Shown: piece after piece, positions 36,804-45,703 of the stretch | How positions within the stretch are numbered: the first letter of the stretch is position 1 | How the letters are laid out: each line of letters starts with the position of its first letter | NCBI GenBank assembly: GCA_937922705.1 | Contig: CALAIW010000005.1 | Coordinates: forward strand, 39,727 to 103,726 | Direction of reading: 5' to 3' | Length of the DNA stretch: 64,000 bases | Origin: an uncultured bacterium | GTDB taxonomy: Bacteria; Atribacterota; Atribacteria; Atribacterales; Caldatribacteriaceae | Translations under genes and position numbers: made by a program | The notes under the pieces: model-generated | Seen by the model: the letters and a program-made list of their open reading frames with translations, nothing else | The model's database searches: none | Told to the model about the DNA's origin: nothing

Positions 36804-38759
36804 TCACTCGAAGAGTTTCTGGAATTCTTCCTCAGAGAGTGGCGCAACATCTTCCCCATACCGCAAGGTGCGCTTTTCCTCAGACGTCGCCCAAGGCGTA
36901 AGAGGAAAGCGAACGGTTAGAGGAAGGCGGAAAAAGGGCTGATCAACGATGACCTCACCCGGAAGGAGTGAGGCTGCCTTCTCTCGAAAAACACCTTGAA
37001 GGTGGGCATATTCTTCTTTGCTGAGCTCTGCATACTTTTGCCGCCCCACGACTGTGGTTGCTGCCTGAGTCACAACCCGGTAATCCACTTGCGATGCCGT
37101 TTGCTCTGCCCCAATGAGGACAATTCGGAACGACCGCCCTCGTTCAGCTACATCCCGGAAAATCTGTCCAAGGAAACCCCCTCCTTCCCGGGGGGCATAT
37201 TTGTTGAGTTCATCAAGATACACAAAAACCGGCTCTTTCAGGAGGTCCTGTTCTTTTGCCCAGAGCATCTCTCGAAGCACTGCTCCAACGACAAAAGCCT
37301 GCCCCCGGGGCGGGAGCTTGGCAATATCAACCACCGTCACCCCACCAGGTCGGTTCCAGGGAAGGGCATAGGGAGGTCTCGGAGGGTTATTAAGGACTCT
37401 ACTTGGGGAAGGGAGAATGCTCCGCCAAAGCCTCGAGAGACCGCTCCGCTCAGCCAGACGAAGTCGCCGAGAAATGGCAAGAACCGTCCGCTTGTCTGCA
37501 TCCTCCTCTCCAAGCTTCTTCACCAAGTCGTTACCACCTTCGCCAGTACCTCCGGCATACCCGCGAAGGAGGTCCACAAGGTCCCGAAGAGCATTGGGAA
37601 GCCCAAAACGGCGCAACATACAGGAAGGGTCTTCGCCACATACCGCAAGGTACACCCGCACCAAGGTGCGGTCATCAAGCCCTTCAAGGGCAAAGCGGAT
37701 ATTTTCCTCCCGGTAGGGTGTGTCCTCCGAGAAGAGCTCAGATTTTGCATCGCGAACAAGGTTTTCGTACTGATCGTGCAGAAACTCCTCAATAACAGAG
37801 ACCACGAGGGAAAAGTTTGGATTCTTCTCAAGTTCTTCAGGGTCAAAAAAGAGGGGCAAGAGCCCAAGTTCAGCAATATCCAAGATATCCCATCCATAGA
37901 TTTGAACCTTGTCTCGGGAATGGACAAGAGCAGGCTGCCCATTTGGTTTTGGAGGTACCGCAACAGTCACATTTTCAAAAGGCTTTGCTTCAATACCAAA
38001 GCGCTGAAACATATTCCTCCAGAGGAAAACCTCTCGTGTGTTCTCTCTGCTTTCCCACTCACTGTTCCAGTAGTCCAGAAAAAGGAGGCTTTCTCCTTTC
38101 ACGTTGAAAACGATGGCTCGGCTATTCCGCAGAAAGGTCGCTACATCATTCGCCAGAAAACACTGCGAAGCCTGCGGGTAGTTGAGCATCATCCAGAGGA
38201 GAAAGGTAGCATACGAGGTTTTGGCTGCAACCCCTGATTGTCCGCTCACGTTGATGTGTGCTCCGTTGTCCCCAAGGATGTATCGCACATCAAGATACGC
38301 CACCTCGTCGTTAGAAAGCACTCCACAAGGGAGCGCTCTTTTGGCTTTCTTGACCTCGTCAAACCCCAGGGCAACATCGGTCTCTTCGGGGTGAGCAAGG
38401 AAAACCCGCTCACCTACCGGGGGAGGAACAAGAGAGGGAATGGTTACGAAACCTTCCCCTTCCTTCTTAAGCGTTCGGGTCACCACTACCTGTCCGAGGT
38501 AAATAGTGACGCCACTATACTGCCCTTGGGCATACGCCTCCTCCTGGTACCCAGTTGTGACCGTTCCATCCCATGACGCCACAACTTCGTTAATCACCCC
38601 GTACAGGCGAAATACCTCGCTGCCCCAGGAAAAATCCACTCGCACAATGGTCTCAAGCCGGATACCCGAGGAGAACGCTGGGTGCATTCGCACCCAGAAG
38701 GTGTATGGGGTAACCTCCCGAAGCCCTGTAACCGTACCAATTGCTTCCATATGCCTCAC
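36804..38759 (-). CDS. herA: HerA-family ATPase/DNA translocase
   Basis: HerA-type N-domain, Walker A variant GQSGVAAKTSYA, Walker B VFVYLDELNKYAP, RNIGAEQ-like VLIGAEQTASQV; coupled to nurA. Confidence 0.85.
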   Translation of the reverse strand: MRHMEAIGTVTGLREVTPYTFWVRMHPAFSSGIRLETIVRVDFSWGSEVFRLYGVINEVVASWDGTVTTGYQEEAYAQGQYSGVTIYLGQVVVTRTLKKEGEGFVTIPSLVPPPVGERVFLAHPEETDVALGFDEVKKAKRALPCGVLSNDEVAYLDVRYILGDNGAHINVSGQSGVAAKTSYATFLLWMMLNYPQASQCFLANDVATFLRNSRAIVFNVKGESLLFLDYWNSEWESRENTREVFLWRNMFQRFGIEAKPFENVTVAVPPKPNGQPALVHSRDKVQIYGWDILDIAELGLLPLFFDPEELEKNPNFSLVVSVIEEFLHDQYENLVRDAKSELFSEDTPYREENIRFALEGLDDRTLVRVYLAVCGEDPSCMLRRFGLPNALRDLVDLLRGYAGGTGEGGNDLVKKLGEEDADKRTVLAISRRLRLAERSGLSRLWRSILPSPSRVLNNPPRPPYALPWNRPGGVTVVDIAKLPPRGQAFVVGAVLREMLWAKEQDLLKEPVFVYLDELNKYAPREGGGFLGQIFRDVAERGRSFRIVLIGAEQTASQVDYRVVTQAATTVVGRQKYAELSKEEYAHLQGVFREKAASLLPGEVIVDQPFFRLPLTVRFPLTPWATSEEKRTLRYGEDVAPLSEEEFQKLFE

Positions 38760-39820
38760 CTCTTTCCTCTCCAGAGCGCCTGCCGGACAAGCTCCTGAAC
38801 AAGGCTTGAAGGAGCAAAGTGCTGGCTCAAACGCTCTTCAAGGGCAATGATAGGGAAAAGGTTTTCTGGGAGCCTCTTCCAGGGATAATCCCCAGTGAGG
38901 TTAGGAAGAACCCGAGAAAGACCATCAAAAAACTCGCTAATTTCCTCCCGGAAAAAGGGAAACTGTTCTTTTGGAACCGCAACCTCAAGACGAACAAGAC
39001 CCTTCCAGGGAAAGGCGGGGTCCTCAAGAAGGCGTAAGTACGAAAAAATGCGCAAAACATCATCTCGATTCTCCCGCAAAAAACCTGCCACAAAGGGTGT
39101 CCTTCGGCCCCGGGGTAAGTGCAAAAGCTCCTCCAGCCACTCTGGAGGGAGACGAAGCTCCTCCACCCTCTTGACCATACCACAAGGGCCGACATTGGGA
39201 ATGAAAGAGGGAGGGTCAATAAAGTGAATGGTTCCATCCTTTACCACTGGAAAGCCCTGGGGAAGAAGGCTTCTGACCACTTCTTGCTCAAGATGTTGCA
39301 TAACGTTAAGGACCGCCTGTCGGGCTACATCAAGATCAGGCAGAGCCTGGGGAAGCCGTCTTGTTTCCGAGAGACGAAAGACCAGACCCATACCGAGGTC
39401 AATTTCTGGACGCTCCACGGCAGTTCCCAAGGCAAGTTCCTCCCCTGCCCCAAGAACCCGGTTGTGCCTTGGAGGAGAATCGGGAGAGAAACCAAAGAAA
39501 AGCCCTTTCCCTTTTTCCCAGGCAACCCATGAAGCGGCGACTTCCCCAAGGAGCAGCACAGCAGTACGAAAAAGAATCCGGGCATGAATACGCATCTTTC
39601 CATCGACAAAAAAAATCCGGTCAAAGACTGGGGAAGAGTTGATATCTTTAGGAAATTCCTGCCACTCTTCGCTCTCCCAGAAATCTTTTGGAGCAAGAGG
39701 AATGGTATCGCCAACATCGCGGTAGAAGAAAACTTCCTCCCCCCCATACCAGTGATCCACCTGGGCAAAATTCTCTCGAAGGAGCTCAACTATATCGCGA
39801 GACCTTCGCTCCTCTTCCAC
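38756..39820 (-). CDS. nurA: NurA-family nuclease
   Basis: VFDRIFFVDGKMRIHARIL (NurA-like D-G motif); between herA and rad50 with overlaps on both sides. Confidence 0.72.
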   Translation of the reverse strand: MEEERRSRDIVELLRENFAQVDHWYGGEEVFFYRDVGDTIPLAPKDFWESEEWQEFPKDINSSPVFDRIFFVDGKMRIHARILFRTAVLLLGEVAASWVAWEKGKGLFFGFSPDSPPRHNRVLGAGEELALGTAVERPEIDLGMGLVFRLSETRRLPQALPDLDVARQAVLNVMQHLEQEVVRSLLPQGFPVVKDGTIHFIDPPSFIPNVGPCGMVKRVEELRLPPEWLEELLHLPRGRRTPFVAGFLRENRDDVLRIFSYLRLLEDPAFPWKGLVRLEVAVPKEQFPFFREEISEFFDGLSRVLPNLTGDYPWKRLPENLFPIIALEERLSQHFAPSSLVQELVRQALWRGKR

Positions 39821-42800
39821 CGAACCATTCCCTCCCGAACTTCAAGTTGCACCGGGAAGTACCCAGCAAAATCCGGGTCATGGGTTACAATCCCCACCAT
39901 TTTCCCTTCCCGACTCAAACGGAATATGGCATCAGCCACAAGGTCAAGGTGCTCCCGATCAAGGGTTGAAAAACCCTCATCGATAAAGAGGCATTCGGTT
40001 CTCCGGGCGTACCTCTCCTCTAGCCGGAGACCCGATAAGGCCAGGGCTAAGGCAAGGGCAATAAGGGTCTTCTCTCCCCCCGAACACTCTTCAGGCAAGC
40101 GCTCCCCTCCCCCAAACTTACGGTCAAGGACAGCAATGTCTGCCATGCCCCGGTTCATCTGCATTCTCAGGGCATACCTCCCCCCAGAAAGTCCCAGAAG
40201 AATACGTGAACTTTCCTTTTCAAGGCGGGCAAAGAGAATCTGGAGAAGGTAGTTTTTGAAACCTCCCACTTCCAGAGCTCGCTGCAGTTCAGTATGGATT
40301 TCGTAAACCTTCGATTTCTCCCCTACCCTAACCTTGAGTTCCTTCCACTCCCTTTGTTTCTCTTCGTTTTGCCGAATCCCTTCCCGAATCTCTCCAATAC
40401 GTTTGTGAAGATCGTGCATCTTCTTTTCCAGACTCACAAGCTCCTCTTCTAGCTTTGGAAGCGCGGTTTCCAAAGCTTCCTCTGAAAGACCGAGAACCTC
40501 CTCAAAATGCCTTTTCTCCTTCTCCTTTTCAGCCTTTTGTCTCGTAAGTCCTTCAAGCTCTCCCTCGAGACGGTGCAGCTCTTCCCGGCTTTTCCCTGGC
40601 GTCCGCTCAAGGAACCTGCGATAGGTTGCTTCGGTCCATTGCCTTTTTTCAAGCTCTGTCAAGAAGAGTTCCCGAAGACGAGCTTCCTCGCGGGTGAGGG
40701 TTTCCCTCTCTTCTCGACGCCGCTTGATACTCTCTGCAAGGCGCATACGCTCAAGGGCTAGAAAATCGATGCGTTCCCTTTTTGCCTTAATCTCCCCTCC
40801 GATGCGCAACTCTTCTTGCTCGGCTTCTTTGAGCTTTGCTCTAAGATCCTCGAGAAACTCAGAGAAATTATCTCCTGGAATTCCCCAAAAACTACAGTAC
40901 TCTACAAAGAGCCTTTCCTGAGACTTGAGTTCTTCATGCACCCTTTCCTTTCGAGCACCGACTTCCAAAAGACGTTTCTCCTCCTTTTTCCTTTCTTCCT
41001 CAAGAAAACGGAGTCTTCCCTGGAGTTCTGAAAGCTTCCTGCGCTGTACTTCCAGCTCTTTCTGGAGGGCTTCCTTTTCTTTCCCCTTCGACCGCACCCA
41101 TTCCCGAAAATGCGAAAGAGTAAACCCTTCCCAAGAGGGATATCCAGAGAAATCAAGCGTCTCTGCGATTTTTTTGCGAAGCTCGTGCCATTCCTGGGAG
41201 AGGGATGCACCCATCCTTTGTACCTCTTCAAGTTCCGCCCTCTTTCGTTCTCTTTCAAGAGATACCTTCTCTACCTCCTCCTCAAGATGGTCCTTTCGAG
41301 AAAGAAGGGACATCCACTCCTCCTGAAAATTCCGGTATTCCCGCTCTAAGGCTACAATGTCGACCCGTTCTCGCTCTCCCTCCGGAAAAGGAACCCGGCT
41401 CCCACACACTGGGCAAACTCCCTGACGGCGCCATTCCTCTTCAAGTTCTCCAACAACAAAAACTTTCACTCCCTGACGGTACCAAGCCTCATACGCGTCC
41501 TTCCTTGCTTCAAGAACCTTAAGACGCGCCTCAAGGTTTTCCTTTTCGCTGGTGAGCTTTTGTATTTGCTCGTCGCATTGTTCCACCTCTTTTCGGAGCT
41601 TCTGCCACTCCTGCCTTAATCGCTCAAGCTCCTGGGCTTTTCTCTGCTCCTCGGGAAGGAGTTCATCAAGAATCTGCAAAGCCTCTTCAATCCTCGCATA
41701 CCTCTCTTCAACCTGAGAAAGCACAACCTCCTTCTCGTGGAGTGCTTCTTTCCTTCTTGTCTCTTCCTCCTTGAGGCGCTCTTCCTCCTCAAGGAGTCCA
41801 GCAATCCTTGTCCTGAGCTCTCCCTCTTTCTCTTCCCAAAGAGCGAATTCCCCCTTACACCTCACAAAAGCCTCAAAAAGCGGTTTTCCACGAGTTTCAA
41901 TCTCATGAATAAACTCGTGTACCTTCTCCTTCTCCTTTTTCCAAAAGGCTTCATCCTCAAGGAGCTTCGAAAGCGTCTCTTCTGTTTCCTTAAGGGCTTT
42001 GGTGGTTTCCTCAAGGAGTTCCTCTTCTTTTTCCTCTTCGCGAGCCATCAAAGCCACAAGTTCTTTGACCTGTTTCCAGGGCTTCTCAAAAGTCTCATGG
42101 AGACGGTGTGCAAGCTCAACCGCCTCGTCCTCCTCAACAAGGCGAAGGAGTTCTGCGTGTTTTCTCTTGAGGTCTCCAATACGCTTCGTGTACTCCCTAA
42201 CTTCCCTGGCAACTTCCCGGAACTTCTTCATCTTCTCAAGACGTTCTCGAAGCACCATTGTATACTCTTGCAATGCCACAAGCTCTCTATCAAGTACTCC
42301 CTCTTCCTCGCGGAGTCGCGATCTTTCCTTTTCAAGATCTGCAGCCTCAAGGAAGCGAAGCTTTTCCCGAAGTGGTCCAAGCTCTCCTTCAAGGAGCCTG
42401 ACTGTATCGCGGACTTTCTCCCGCATTGTGTCAAGGATATCAAGGCCGAAGAGACTGCTTAACGTCTTGAAACGGTCTGCTGAAGAGGCCTCAACAAAAG
42501 CAAGGGTCTCTCCCTGAGGAAGAAAAACAGAGGAACGAAAGGTCAAGGCATCACACCCAAGAAGGGCCTCAATACATGCATTGACCCCCTGTTCCCCAGA
42601 GGCCAGCGGTTTCCATCGTTCCCCCTCATAACGCTCAAGATACGCCACCCCTCCTTGCTTCACTGAGTACTCTCGGGTAACCCGGAACCGCCCTCCGGCA
42701 ACAGAAAACTCAAACTGTACCCGCAAAGCTTTATCGGAGCTTCCTCGATGAATGAGCTCCTTTTTACTCCGCTCTACGCGTATGCCCCGTCCGTACAAGG

Positions 42801-42936
42801 CAAAGTACATCGCTTCAAGAAGCGATGATTTTCCTGCTCCGTTGGGACCTACAATGACAAAAAGGTCGGAGGGAAAATCAAGTTCCACCTTCTCAAGTCC
42901 CAGGAAACGCTCAAGCTTCAGGTAAAGCGGCCTCAT
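39790..42936 (-). CDS. rad50: Rad50/SbcC-type SMC-like ATPase with CxxC zinc hook
   Basis: FVIVGPNGAGKSSLLEAMYFALYG; coiled coils; zinc hook GVCPVCGSRVPF; C-terminal CSGGEKTLIALALALAL...FIDEGFSTLD. Confidence 0.95.
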   Translation of the reverse strand: MRPLYLKLERFLGLEKVELDFPSDLFVIVGPNGAGKSSLLEAMYFALYGRGIRVERSKKELIHRGSSDKALRVQFEFSVAGGRFRVTREYSVKQGGVAYLERYEGERWKPLASGEQGVNACIEALLGCDALTFRSSVFLPQGETLAFVEASSADRFKTLSSLFGLDILDTMREKVRDTVRLLEGELGPLREKLRFLEAADLEKERSRLREEEGVLDRELVALQEYTMVLRERLEKMKKFREVAREVREYTKRIGDLKRKHAELLRLVEEDEAVELAHRLHETFEKPWKQVKELVALMAREEEKEEELLEETTKALKETEETLSKLLEDEAFWKKEKEKVHEFIHEIETRGKPLFEAFVRCKGEFALWEEKEGELRTRIAGLLEEEERLKEEETRRKEALHEKEVVLSQVEERYARIEEALQILDELLPEEQRKAQELERLRQEWQKLRKEVEQCDEQIQKLTSEKENLEARLKVLEARKDAYEAWYRQGVKVFVVGELEEEWRRQGVCPVCGSRVPFPEGERERVDIVALEREYRNFQEEWMSLLSRKDHLEEEVEKVSLERERKRAELEEVQRMGASLSQEWHELRKKIAETLDFSGYPSWEGFTLSHFREWVRSKGKEKEALQKELEVQRRKLSELQGRLRFLEEERKKEEKRLLEVGARKERVHEELKSQERLFVEYCSFWGIPGDNFSEFLEDLRAKLKEAEQEELRIGGEIKAKRERIDFLALERMRLAESIKRRREERETLTREEARLRELFLTELEKRQWTEATYRRFLERTPGKSREELHRLEGELEGLTRQKAEKEKEKRHFEEVLGLSEEALETALPKLEEELVSLEKKMHDLHKRIGEIREGIRQNEEKQREWKELKVRVGEKSKVYEIHTELQRALEVGGFKNYLLQILFARLEKESSRILLGLSGGRYALRMQMNRGMADIAVLDRKFGGGERLPEECSGGEKTLIALALALALSGLRLEERYARRTECLFIDEGFSTLDREHLDLVADAIFRLSREGKMVGIVTHDPDFAGYFPVQLEVREGMVRWKRSEGLAI

Positions 42937-44083
42937 GTCCTGTCTCCTCAAGAACCCGATGGTAGTACTCCTCAAAGAGTCGTACCACTTCCTCTGAAAG
43001 CCCCCTGTCCTGGGCAAACTGAGCGAAAAGCTCTGGCAAAGCCGCGATATCAAGGGAGGTTGCTACTTCTCCTCCCTTCTCTTCTTCGTCCCACACCGCT
43101 TCAACCACGACAACCTCAAAGCGTTCTCCCCGAAGGTTCTTGAGTTCTGCTACCCAGTCCGGTGAGAGGATTTCTCCTTTAACCCGAAATCGGATGTAAT
43201 TGCGTCGACCATTGCGAAGCCGCTTCTCCACAAGATGGCGAACCTCGAGTATCCCCAGGGGTTTCTCAAGGTCAATACTTACCAGAGAGGAGGTCTCAAA
43301 AAACACCGGATTGACTTTTGGTCTTTCACCGGGAATAAGTTCGACCAGAAGAAAACCACCCTTTCCCCCCGGATTCCTAAAGTTATCCGGAACAAGGGAG
43401 GACGGATAGCAGAGGGTAAAGGGTTCATAAAGACAGGTGTATCCATGGAGATGTCCCAAAGCACCGTAGGAAAATCCATATGGAAAATCGGCTTTCTTCA
43501 TAAAAACTTCTCGAGAGGCGTTGGCCTCAGCGTAAAAGGCCAGTTCCTCTATGGTCAGATGCCCAAGGAGAATGTGGAAGTGACGAGGATGAAAGGAGGC
43601 AACCCATCCTTGCATCGCCTTTGTGAGGTACGCCTTTGCCCGTTCCTGGACTCTCTCCCCAGGGTACTCCCCAAGAAACCTTGAAAGAGGTATGTACGGA
43701 ATTGGGAAAATAGTCACCCCAATGCCTGGAAAATCCCGTGGCACCATATCTCGGATAACCGTAACCCCTTGGGGAAACATTTTCTGTAAAGCTTCCACTG
43801 CATACCAGTCATGGTTTCCGATAACCCAAACAAAGGGAGCTATGCGGGAAAGTTCCACAATGACCTCTACAGCAAGCTGAATGGCTTCCCTTGGAGGATG
43901 GTAATGCTGATGGAAGAGGTCCCCAGCGTGGAGGATAAGGTTGACCTTTTCTTCTTGCGCCACTTCGAGGAGTTTCTCCAAGCATTCTTTTTGCTCCTCA
44001 AAGCGATTCACTTCTCTATGGCTCTTCCAGGAAACAAGCCCCAGATGCCAGTCTGCTGTATGGAGGATTTTGAGTGGTTTCAT
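42911..44083 (-). CDS. mre11: Mre11/SbcD-type exonuclease
   Basis: MKPLKILHTADWHLGLVSW; LILHAGDLFHQ; FVWVIGNHDW; ILLGHLTIEE; YGALGHLHG. Confidence 0.95.
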   Translation of the reverse strand: MKPLKILHTADWHLGLVSWKSHREVNRFEEQKECLEKLLEVAQEEKVNLILHAGDLFHQHYHPPREAIQLAVEVIVELSRIAPFVWVIGNHDWYAVEALQKMFPQGVTVIRDMVPRDFPGIGVTIFPIPYIPLSRFLGEYPGERVQERAKAYLTKAMQGWVASFHPRHFHILLGHLTIEELAFYAEANASREVFMKKADFPYGFSYGALGHLHGYTCLYEPFTLCYPSSLVPDNFRNPGGKGGFLLVELIPGERPKVNPVFFETSSLVSIDLEKPLGILEVRHLVEKRLRNGRRNYIRFRVKGEILSPDWVAELKNLRGERFEVVVVEAVWDEEEKGGEVATSLDIAALPELFAQFAQDRGLSEEVVRLFEEYYHRVLEETGHEAALPEA

Positions 44084-44100
44084 TTTCGTCCCACCAAAAT

Positions 44101-44106
44101 ATTGTA
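44101..44106 (-). promoter_or_regulatory. Candidate extended -10 (TGGTACAAT) for the mre11 operon
   Basis: TG-G-TACAAT on minus strand 17 nt upstream of the mre11 ATG. Confidence 0.45.
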
Positions 44107-44138
44107 CCAGAATCGCAGAGGCTCTGTATAATATGGGC

Positions 44139-44981
44139 ATGCAGGGCTTTCGGGCGTATTTCCCTATTCTTGGAGTTCTCATCTTTTGGGGGCTTTCTTG
44201 GTCGCTCTCGAAAATGGCCCTTCAGTATATGTCCCCCTACATGCTCGCCTTTTTTCGATTTGCCACGGGAGCGGTCTTTTTTCTCCCCTTCGCCCAAAAG
44301 CTCCTCAGAAGCCCAAAGGTACTCTCTGGGGCACTCCTCAATGGGGTCTGTTTTGTCACTATGGTGAACTTTGCTGTCCAGGCTTCCGAAAACCCTGCTC
44401 TAGCCTCAAGCCTTGTGTACACACAGCCGCTTTTTGTTGTTTTCTTTTCCGTCCTTCTCGGTGAAGAGAAGTTGTGCCCTCTGCAGATTGCCGGGGTACT
44501 CTTTGCCTTTCTTGGAGTGCTCCTTTCAGCACAGAGTGTGCACTTTGACCGAGGAGCCATCCTCGCCATTGCAGCAGGCTTTATCTGGTCTTTGGGCATT
44601 ATCTACTACCGAAAGTATCTCAAGGAGGAGAACCTCGTCCATTTTAACGCTTCCTTAAACTTCTTTTCAGCCTTTGCCCTTATCCCCTTTCTTCTTAGTG
44701 ATGTCCAGCTTCTCCTTTCCAGAGAAGTCCTCTTTTGGGGACTCTGTACCGCCTTTTCCGCCCAGGTTGTAGGGTTCTTTCTGTGGTTTTTAAGCCTGAA
44801 AACCCTTGGAGCAGTGACCTCCGGGACCTTTTCGCTTCTTGTTCCCGTTTTCGCATACCTCTTCACCTATGGCATTATGGGGCAAGCTCCAACACCTCGG
44901 CAGATTCTTGGGTCATCGCTCACCCTTTTTGGAGTTTTCCTTGCTCAGTGGAAAAAGGCAGGAAGGCCCAAAACCTGGTAA
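44139..44981 (+). CDS. DMT/EamA-family transporter
   Basis: Ten-TM EamA-like protein: FWGLSWSLSKMALQYMSPYMLAFFRF; start 44133 or 44139. Confidence 0.88.
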   Translation: MQGFRAYFPILGVLIFWGLSWSLSKMALQYMSPYMLAFFRFATGAVFFLPFAQKLLRSPKVLSGALLNGVCFVTMVNFAVQASENPALASSLVYTQPLFVVFFSVLLGEEKLCPLQIAGVLFAFLGVLLSAQSVHFDRGAILAIAAGFIWSLGIIYYRKYLKEENLVHFNASLNFFSAFALIPFLLSDVQLLLSREVLFWGLCTAFSAQVVGFFLWFLSLKTLGAVTSGTFSLLVPVFAYLFTYGIMGQAPTPRQILGSSLTLFGVFLAQWKKAGRPKTW

Positions 44982-45054
44982 AAGCTTAAGGAGTTCACAA
45001 GGTGCACAGCCAAAAGGTATACTAGAGGAAAAATCGCACAGGAGCCATGAGCTT

Positions 45055-45603
45055 GTGGAGGCAGTCTTTTGGATCTCAGTGGCTTTCTGGCTTATCCTTG
45101 ACCTTTACGTGCTTTTTGCCAAAAACCGCAACGTCCAGCGTATTGTCGACCGAAAAAGCAAATTCGTTATTATAGCCTTAATCGGAAGCGGGGTGATCCT
45201 CGCCCTTGCTCCGAAGGACTTCCGTACGTCCTGGCTTGCCCGGGAGAGATTCTCTACCGTACACCACATTGGCGTTTTCCTGGTAGTAGGTGGGGTCGTC
45301 CTGCGTCTTGTTGCCATTCGTACCTTGGGAAAGTACTTTACCCCAGATATTGCCTTAGTTGAGGGACAAAGAATTGTCACCGCAGGAATTTACCGTTTCC
45401 TCCGCCATCCAAGCTACACAGGGGAAATCCTGGCCTTTGGGGGCTTGGCCCTGGTTTTCTGGCATTTTCCCTCATCCCTCTGCATCTTTATCCTGCCCCT
45501 TTTGGGTTTTCTCTACCGAACCTTCCTTGAGGAACGAAAGCTCCTTGAGCTCTTCGGAAAAGAATACGAAAGTTACATGAAGAGCACCCGGCGGTTCATA
45601 TAG
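45055..45603 (+). CDS. Isoprenylcysteine carboxyl methyltransferase (ICMT)-like membrane methyltransferase (start approximate)
   Basis: GIYRFLRHPSYTGEILAFGGLALVF...RTFLEERKLLELFGKEYESYMKSTRRFI. Confidence 0.85.
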   Translation: MEAVFWISVAFWLILDLYVLFAKNRNVQRIVDRKSKFVIIALIGSGVILALAPKDFRTSWLARERFSTVHHIGVFLVVGGVVLRLVAIRTLGKYFTPDIALVEGQRIVTAGIYRFLRHPSYTGEILAFGGLALVFWHFPSSLCIFILPLLGFLYRTFLEERKLLELFGKEYESYMKSTRRFI

Positions 45604-45641
45604 CAAGACCAGCACTCTTTTATGTGGGACCACAACGCAGG

Positions 45642-45670
45642 TTGACACAAAGAACATCTTTAGGTATAGT
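45642..45670 (+). promoter_or_regulatory. Candidate sigma-70 promoter TTGACA-N17-TATAGT
   Basis: Near-consensus hexamers with 17-bp spacer upstream of the ROK regulator. Confidence 0.7.
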
Positions 45671-45703
45671 AAGGAGAGAAAAAGTTTTTTCACTCAAAGA
45701 ACT

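Noticed and set aside
36996-38237. 413-aa plus-strand ORF antisense to herA
   Set aside because: No recognisable domain; shadow ORF of the HerA-like gene, which has clear Walker motifs and operon overlaps
41737-42462. Phe/Leu/Lys-rich plus-strand ORF inside rad50
   Set aside because: Antisense image of the Glu/Lys-rich coiled coil (GAG/AAG codons read as CTC/CTT); not a membrane protein gene
39790-43053. Long N-terminal extensions in the ORF track (rad50, mre11, nagA-adjacent SIS, ROK kinase, DMT and ICMT ORFs)
   Set aside because: Extensions overlap upstream genes and lack conserved sequence; starts were trimmed to internal ATG/GTG/TTG codons matching family N-termini
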